A model generated the notes under the pieces. The model saw nothing but the letters and a program-made list of their open reading frames with translations, was not told the DNA's origin and searched no databases. This document shows, one piece after another, positions 39,617 through 43,693 of a DNA stretch of 43,693 nucleotides (position 1 is its first letter; the number at the start of each line of letters is the position of its first letter). Source of the DNA: Spirochaetaceae bacterium. GTDB taxonomy: Bacteria > Spirochaetota > Spirochaetia > Treponematales > Treponemataceae. The stretch is taken from NCBI GenBank assembly GCA_017936345.1, contig JAGBFT010000016.1:1-43693 (forward strand), written 5' to 3'. Both the position numbers and the translations under genes were made by a program.

Positions 39617-40959
39617 AGACCATCACCAAAGGCAGCAGCATACAGTTCCTGTCCCTGGGCATAAGAAGCCTGGAACTCTTTTTCATTCCAGGAAGCAAAA
39701 CCATTCTCATCGCAAGCTGAAACGAGGGTCAATCCATTTTCCCCTTCCTGAAAATCCATGAGTCCAGCCCTAACCTTTGCCAAAAGTATCCTTTCCACTG
39801 AGGCATCCAACAAGGATTTAAACTCCGGGTCTTCCTGACTCTTGTTAAGGAGAAGCTTCAAAACAGAGCCAAATTTCTTTTCAGAAAGCATTATGACATC
39901 AACCCCAGCTTCTATAGCCATAACAACAGCCCTTTCCGGGGGAAAACCATTTTTTTCCAGGGCTGCCATAAAAATGTCATCAGAAAAAATCAGCCCTTGA
40001 TAGCCAAAATCCTTCCTCACCTTTTTTGTAACCCAAAAGTGGGATAGGCAAGCAGGATTTTCCGGGTCATGGGCAGAGGTACGGGCATGGGACATGAGAA
40101 GACCCCAAGGCTCACCTTTTTCCAGAATACGGCGAAAGGGTTCAAGATATAGTTCCTGCAATTCTTCTTGATTTAAAGGAATTTCTGGAAGTCCCGTGTG
40201 GGGATCATCGTTGGTATTGCCGGGAAAATGCTTTGCAACGGCTCCAAGCCCTGCTTGCTGAAAACCACAGATTGCGGCGGCAACATAGCCTTCCATAACA
40301 CTAAGGTCTCCGTAGCTGCGGGTGTCCAAAAACTCTTGGTTGTAAATGCTCGTAGCCTCTGCCACTGGGGCAAGATTGAGGTGGAAGCCCAGCTGTCTCA
40401 TTTGGACTGCCTGTAGGAAATAAAGCTGCTGTGCCTCAGCTACACTCATGGTTTGGGCAACACTTTGGGCAGAGGGCAAGGAAGAGGTGATGTCTCTCAA
40501 GCGATTAACCATGCCACCTTCTTGGTCTACGGTGAGCAAGGGGGGGACAAACCCCTGCTCTTGACAAAAACTTTGGATGGAGGCAGTAAAGCCCGCCACT
40601 TCACGGGGAGTCTTTGCCACATTGTATGAAAAGAAAATATAGCCGCCGGGAACGAGGGGTTGTTCTTCCTTCTCCTCCCATTGAAGGAACTCCACAGGAT
40701 AAAAATCCAAGTTGCCCTCCAGATTTACCAAAAAAAGTTGGCTATAACGATGAATTGGGTCAAGACCTTGTACATAGGACTGAATTGCAAGGGATTCTTT
40801 TTGCTGTCGTTCAAGGATCTCTTGCTCTTGAATCATCTGTTCAGTGGGGACAGTTTCCCCTACCGCATCTTCTTTTGACTGTGTGTCAACCTTGGAACAA
40901 GAAATAAAAAATACCAAAGATAAAATTAAAAACAACAGGGCAGCTTTTTTTTCCATCAT
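39613..40959 (-). CDS. Glycoside hydrolase family 3 lipoprotein (NagZ-like)
   Basis: A 448-residue GH3 protein with a lipoprotein signal (MMEKKAALLFLILSLVFFIS-C). GH3 motifs are LLTVDQEGGMVNRL, AKHFPGNTNDDPHTGLPEI (the KHFPG(H/N)xxT..D loop with catalytic acid His of NagZ-type enzymes) and IFSDDIFMAAL (nucleophile Asp). It probably cuts beta-N-acetylglucosamine from peptidoglycan fragments in the periplasm, in contrast to cytoplasmic NagZ. The start is the ATG at 40959 (or 40956); an in-frame upstream start at 40983 would lie inside the promoter. The -10 box is only 6 nt from the ATG. Confidence 0.9.
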   Translation of the reverse strand: MMEKKAALLFLILSLVFFISCSKVDTQSKEDAVGETVPTEQMIQEQEILERQQKESLAIQSYVQGLDPIHRYSQLFLVNLEGNLDFYPVEFLQWEEKEEQPLVPGGYIFFSYNVAKTPREVAGFTASIQSFCQEQGFVPPLLTVDQEGGMVNRLRDITSSLPSAQSVAQTMSVAEAQQLYFLQAVQMRQLGFHLNLAPVAEATSIYNQEFLDTRSYGDLSVMEGYVAAAICGFQQAGLGAVAKHFPGNTNDDPHTGLPEIPLNQEELQELYLEPFRRILEKGEPWGLLMSHARTSAHDPENPACLSHFWVTKKVRKDFGYQGLIFSDDIFMAALEKNGFPPERAVVMAIEAGVDVIMLSEKKFGSVLKLLLNKSQEDPEFKSLLDASVERILLAKVRAGLMDFQEGENGLTLVSACDENGFASWNEKEFQASYAQGQELYAAAFGDGL

Positions 40960-40965
40960 AGTCCC

Positions 40966-40994
40966 ACTATAGCTGAAAAGCAAGATTTTTCCAA
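40966..40994 (-). promoter_or_regulatory. Promoter of the GH3/RluA genes, near-leaderless
   Basis: On the minus strand, TTGGAA (40994-40989) and TATAGT (40971-40966) are 17 nt apart. Six bases separate the -10 box from the ATG at 40959. The box-to-start sequence TATAGTGGGACTATG closely resembles that of rex (TATACTGGAACTATG). Confidence 0.65.
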
Positions 40995-41017
40995 GGGAAA
41001 ATTATAACGATAAACTC

Positions 41018-41725
41018 CTACCGAACCCTTCTTACATTGTCTTCAATCCCTACCACCTTTCCCTTGTCCATGGTGATAATCCTATCAGCTACCAGCCGCG
41101 CCTCCTCCAGGTCGTGGGTGACAAAGATGCCGGCGAAACCGAATTCCTCCTGCATCTGACAGATATCCTGGGCAAGTCGGCGGCGCAAAGGTGCATCCAG
41201 GGCAGAAAGCGGCTCATCAAAGAGGATGAGCTTGGGACGAACAATGAGGGTCCGGGCAAGGGACACACGCTGGGCCTCACCACCGGAAAGGGATTCTGGA
41301 CGACGCCGGGCAAAATTACTGAGGCCAAAGGATTCCAAAAGTTCTGTAGCCTTGGCTCTGGCTTCCTTTTTTTCCATTCCACGACAACGCAATCCATAGG
41401 CAACATTGTCGTCTGTTCGAAGGTGGGGGAAAAGGGATGCCTGCTGAAATACCATACCAATGTGGCGTCTTCCCGCAGGAACAGAAAGGATATCCTGTCC
41501 CTCCAGTTGAAGGATGGTTGGCCTATCTTTCACTGTGTCCGGTTCCAGAAGCCCCGCAACAAGTCGCAAAACGGTGGTTTTTCCGCAACCGGAAGGTCCC
41601 AGAAGGGCAGCCATTTCTCCTTGCTTCAAACCAAGGGAAAAATCTATCTCCAAGGATTGTTCAACGGAGTTCCAGTATTTTCGCAGATTTTTTGCTTGGA
41701 AAAAAAACTCATGCTTGCTGTTCAT
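41018..41725 (-). CDS. ABC transporter ATP-binding protein (ThiQ/PotA-like)
   Basis: A 235-residue importer ATPase. Walker A GPSGCGKTT, Q-loop VFQQASLFPHL, signature LSGGEAQRVSLA, Walker B LILFDEPLSALD and switch FVTHDLEEA are all intact. There is no C-terminal TOBE domain, which fits thiamine (ThiQ) or iron (FbpC short) types. It overlaps the permease gene by 17 nt and follows it in the operon. Substrate is inferred from context only: T. pallidum has a similar three-gene thiamine importer. Confidence 0.92.
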   Translation of the reverse strand: MNSKHEFFFQAKNLRKYWNSVEQSLEIDFSLGLKQGEMAALLGPSGCGKTTVLRLVAGLLEPDTVKDRPTILQLEGQDILSVPAGRRHIGMVFQQASLFPHLRTDDNVAYGLRCRGMEKKEARAKATELLESFGLSNFARRRPESLSGGEAQRVSLARTLIVRPKLILFDEPLSALDAPLRRRLAQDICQMQEEFGFAGIFVTHDLEEARLVADRIITMDKGKVVGIEDNVRRVR

Positions 41726-43544
41726 TTGTTCTCCTCAAAAAACTCCTTCTTTTTGACATCAAAGGTTTTTCTCCAAAAAAGAAGATGGGCATGGTTAAAA
41801 TTGCCAGTATTACACCGCTGCAACAGGCTTCATAAAATCGATATGCTCCAGCCAGGTTATAGGTATACAAGGCTAGGGTTTCAAAGCGGGGAATTGCCAA
41901 AACCAAGGGCAGGGTGGTATCTCCACAACCGAGGGCAAAGCAAAATCCCAAGGAGGCAAGAATTTTTTTTCTGCACAGAGGAAGATACACCCTAAAGACC
42001 TTGTCAAGGGGGAATGGAGAAAGGATTTTAGCGGCATCCCGAGTGGAATCAGGGATTTTATCCAGGGCTCCATAAATCTGGCGGAAGGCAAGGGGCCAGT
42101 GCAGGGCCGCCTGGAGCAGCACCAGCATCCATGGGCTGCCCCTAAGAGCCGGTAAACCCAGGGTGGTAAGGGAGGTGGCACCAATGGCCAGGACTACAGA
42201 AGAAACGGCCATGGGAAGCAAGGGCAGTATTCGACCCAGTCCCAGGGAGTTTTTGCGGATAAAAGCTCCTCTTTTGGCAAAAAAACTGCTGGCTAATTTA
42301 CCGTCACTCCATTCTTTCAAAAAAAGACTGTAAAACAGGGCTCCAATCACTGCCACAACAGAAGAAAGACTGGCACTAATCAGGGTATTTTTAAGAGCAA
42401 GGTAAAAGCTGGGACGAGAAAAGAGATTGGAAAAGTTTTTTAAGGAAAGGTTTGAAAAAAAACTACCCATGCTTTCATTCCCTCCCTGATGAGGAGAACC
42501 CAGCCTTGCAGTAAAGGCAGACACAAGGAGCTGCAATAGTGGCAGAAAAAAGAACAGACCAATAGCAAGGACAAGGAGGGTAAATCCCGTTCCTTCCTTC
42601 CAACCTCCTATTTTTTTTAGGGAAAAGCCTGCCTCATCCCATGCCAACCCCTTGTTTTCTTTTCCTCGCCCCTCCACAAGGCTATAGACTGCCACCACCA
42701 GCAAGGCCAGCAGGGTTTCTACCAGGGCAAGGGATGCAGCGAGGGGAAAATTAAGCCGGGAACGAGCCGCCTGATAAATCTCCACCTCCAACACAGTAAC
42801 GCCCACACCCCCAAAGACAAGGACAATAACAAAGCTAAAAAAACAATACAGAAATACCACCATGGCGGAAGTGGCAATGGCAGGCAAGAGCTGCACCAAG
42901 GTGATGGTTCTAAAAACACGCAAAGGACTGGCACCCAGCAAGAGGGCAGCATCCCTTTGGTTTGTCGGAAGTTGACTCCAGCTGTCACTACAGGTCTTCA
43001 TCACCAGGGGAAAGTTGTAGAAGCCCTGGGCAAGAACTATACCTACAGGAGAATACAAAAAGGTAAAAGCTGGTTCATTTGTTCCCAGTACAGCAGCTGC
43101 AGCACTATTGGCCACACCCTGCATTCCCCAGAACATGACATAGCCCAGGGCCACCAGCAGCGGCGGCAGGCACAAGGGAACAGCTGAAAGGGAAAGCAAA
43201 AATCTTCTTCCAGGAAAGCTACGGGTAGAGGTAAAGAAGGCGGCAGGAATTCCTGCAAAAAGGGCCAACAAGGTAGAAAAGAAGGCCAAAGCAAGGGTTC
43301 TTGAGGCTATTTTTAGTACTGTTGGAGAAAAAATAAGGGACAAAACTGGGGGAGATGTATCACCGGGCATTCTCACTCCCCCAGCTAGTGACCATTGGGG
43401 AAATAATGGAAGAAGGGAAAAAATCAAGGGAAGAATAAAGGCTACCAGCAAGCATAGAAGAAGAAGAGCAGAGAAGGTGGTTGCACCTATCTGCATTCCA
43501 GTTACTAGCTTTCTGGTCAAGTTTTTACTTCCAATTTTTTTCAC
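41709..43544 (-). CDS. ABC transporter permease, two fused domains (ThiP/FbpB-like)
   Basis: A 611-residue permease with two copies of the binding-protein-dependent permease domain (about residues 75-290 and 375-590), about 12 membrane helices in total. Each half carries an EAA-type cytoplasmic loop: DAALLLGASPLRVFRTITL and DAAKILSPFPLDKVFRVYLP. This layout is typical of thiamine (ThiP) and ferric iron (FbpB) importers. The start is GTG at 43544 with AGGA upstream. It lies between the partial binding-protein gene and the ATPase. Confidence 0.9.
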   Translation of the reverse strand: MKKIGSKNLTRKLVTGMQIGATTFSALLLLCLLVAFILPLIFSLLPLFPQWSLAGGVRMPGDTSPPVLSLIFSPTVLKIASRTLALAFFSTLLALFAGIPAAFFTSTRSFPGRRFLLSLSAVPLCLPPLLVALGYVMFWGMQGVANSAAAAVLGTNEPAFTFLYSPVGIVLAQGFYNFPLVMKTCSDSWSQLPTNQRDAALLLGASPLRVFRTITLVQLLPAIATSAMVVFLYCFFSFVIVLVFGGVGVTVLEVEIYQAARSRLNFPLAASLALVETLLALLVVAVYSLVEGRGKENKGLAWDEAGFSLKKIGGWKEGTGFTLLVLAIGLFFFLPLLQLLVSAFTARLGSPHQGGNESMGSFFSNLSLKNFSNLFSRPSFYLALKNTLISASLSSVVAVIGALFYSLFLKEWSDGKLASSFFAKRGAFIRKNSLGLGRILPLLPMAVSSVVLAIGATSLTTLGLPALRGSPWMLVLLQAALHWPLAFRQIYGALDKIPDSTRDAAKILSPFPLDKVFRVYLPLCRKKILASLGFCFALGCGDTTLPLVLAIPRFETLALYTYNLAGAYRFYEACCSGVILAILTMPIFFFGEKPLMSKRRSFLRRTNEQQA

Positions 43545-43586
43545 CGCTTTCTTTCCTCAATGGACAAAGTCTAAATGGATTTAAGC

Positions 43587-43693
43587 CTATTCCGCCAGCA
43601 GGCTCATCACCGCCTCCACAGCCGCCGCCAGCGTCCCATTGTCCACCGTCAGGGCCTTGCCTGCCTGGGGAGCCGCCTGGTAGGAGGCGGGCA
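43587..43693 (-). CDS. C-terminal end of upstream gene, probably the ABC binding protein
   Basis: An open frame enters from the right edge and ends at TAG (43587-43589), 42 nt before the permease start. The visible 34 residues include SYQAAPQAGKAL, TVDNGTLAAAVEAVM and SLLAE. Position suggests the substrate-binding protein of the importer; the fragment is too short to confirm by sequence. By my count this stretch is about 70% G+C, well above its neighbours. Confidence 0.6.
   Translation of the reverse strand, partial: PASYQAAPQAGKALTVDNGTLAAAVEAVMSLLAE

Noticed and set aside
41018-43693. Naming the importer thiBPQ
   Set aside because: The ATPase also resembles PotA/FbpC types and the binding protein is almost wholly outside the window, so the substrate stays open.
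1-43693. Mobile elements, prophage, toxin-antitoxin or CRISPR loci
   Set aside because: No transposase, integrase, terminal repeats, toxin families or regularly spaced repeats were seen.

Overview
The window is chromosomal DNA from a spirochaete, most likely a Treponema-like member of the Treponemataceae. The reasons are a periplasmic-type FlaB flagellin followed by flaG and fliD, two small conserved genes and tsaE/tsaB (an order I recall from Treponema pallidum), many lipoproteins with relaxed lipoboxes, and a short hinge-less SMC. I see no insertion sequence, prophage, CRISPR array or plasmid function. The genes look like vertically inherited core genes with lineage-specific envelope genes between them.

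Layout. 1-5132 (+): 3' end of flaB, flaG, fliD, two uncharacterised genes, tsaE and tsaB, closed by a strong bidirectional terminator. 5184-12528 (-): a TPR-ended lipoprotein, a small membrane protein, smc, a FadL-like outer-membrane barrel and a lipoprotein. 12654-13250 (+): a small secreted barrel-like protein. 13302-17706 (-): ferritin, then a secreted trypsin-like protease and a secreted DUF1266 protein, divergent from rex. 17786-19473 (+): rex and a stand-alone RlmK-type rRNA methyltransferase. 19481-25401 (-): an efflux operon made of a periplasmic adaptor and one giant ORF that joins an RND pump to a TolC-like outer-membrane protein. 25542-25625 (-): tRNA-Leu(CAG). 25901-30800 (-): rplU, prp, rpmA, obg, nadD, yqeK, an LCP protein and rsfS. 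31003-41000 (-): argS, pgeF, a DUF5312-like gene, tsaD, a divergent polysaccharide deacetylase, an NSUN-type RNA methyltransferase, an RluA-type pseudouridine synthase and a GH3 lipoprotein. 41018-43693 (-): an ABC importer (ATPase, fused permease, and the 3' end of what is probably the binding protein).

How the genes work together. tsaE, tsaB and tsaD supply three of the four usual bacterial t6A tRNA-modification proteins. rplU/prp/rpmA/obg/rsfS and the three RNA modification enzymes serve ribosome biogenesis. smc acts in chromosome organisation. The adaptor plus RND-TolC ORF could build a whole tripartite efflux pump from two genes.

Most unusual points: (1) the in-frame RND pump/TolC fusion with a signal-peptide-like junction and an A7 slippery run; (2) four promoters whose -10 boxes lie only 6-8 nt from the start codon, suggesting leaderless mRNAs; (3) SMC without a recognisable hinge; (4) Prp protease next to an L27 that lacks the extension Prp normally removes; (5) a candidate switching leader before rplU. 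All positions and motifs were read by eye; no database search was run.
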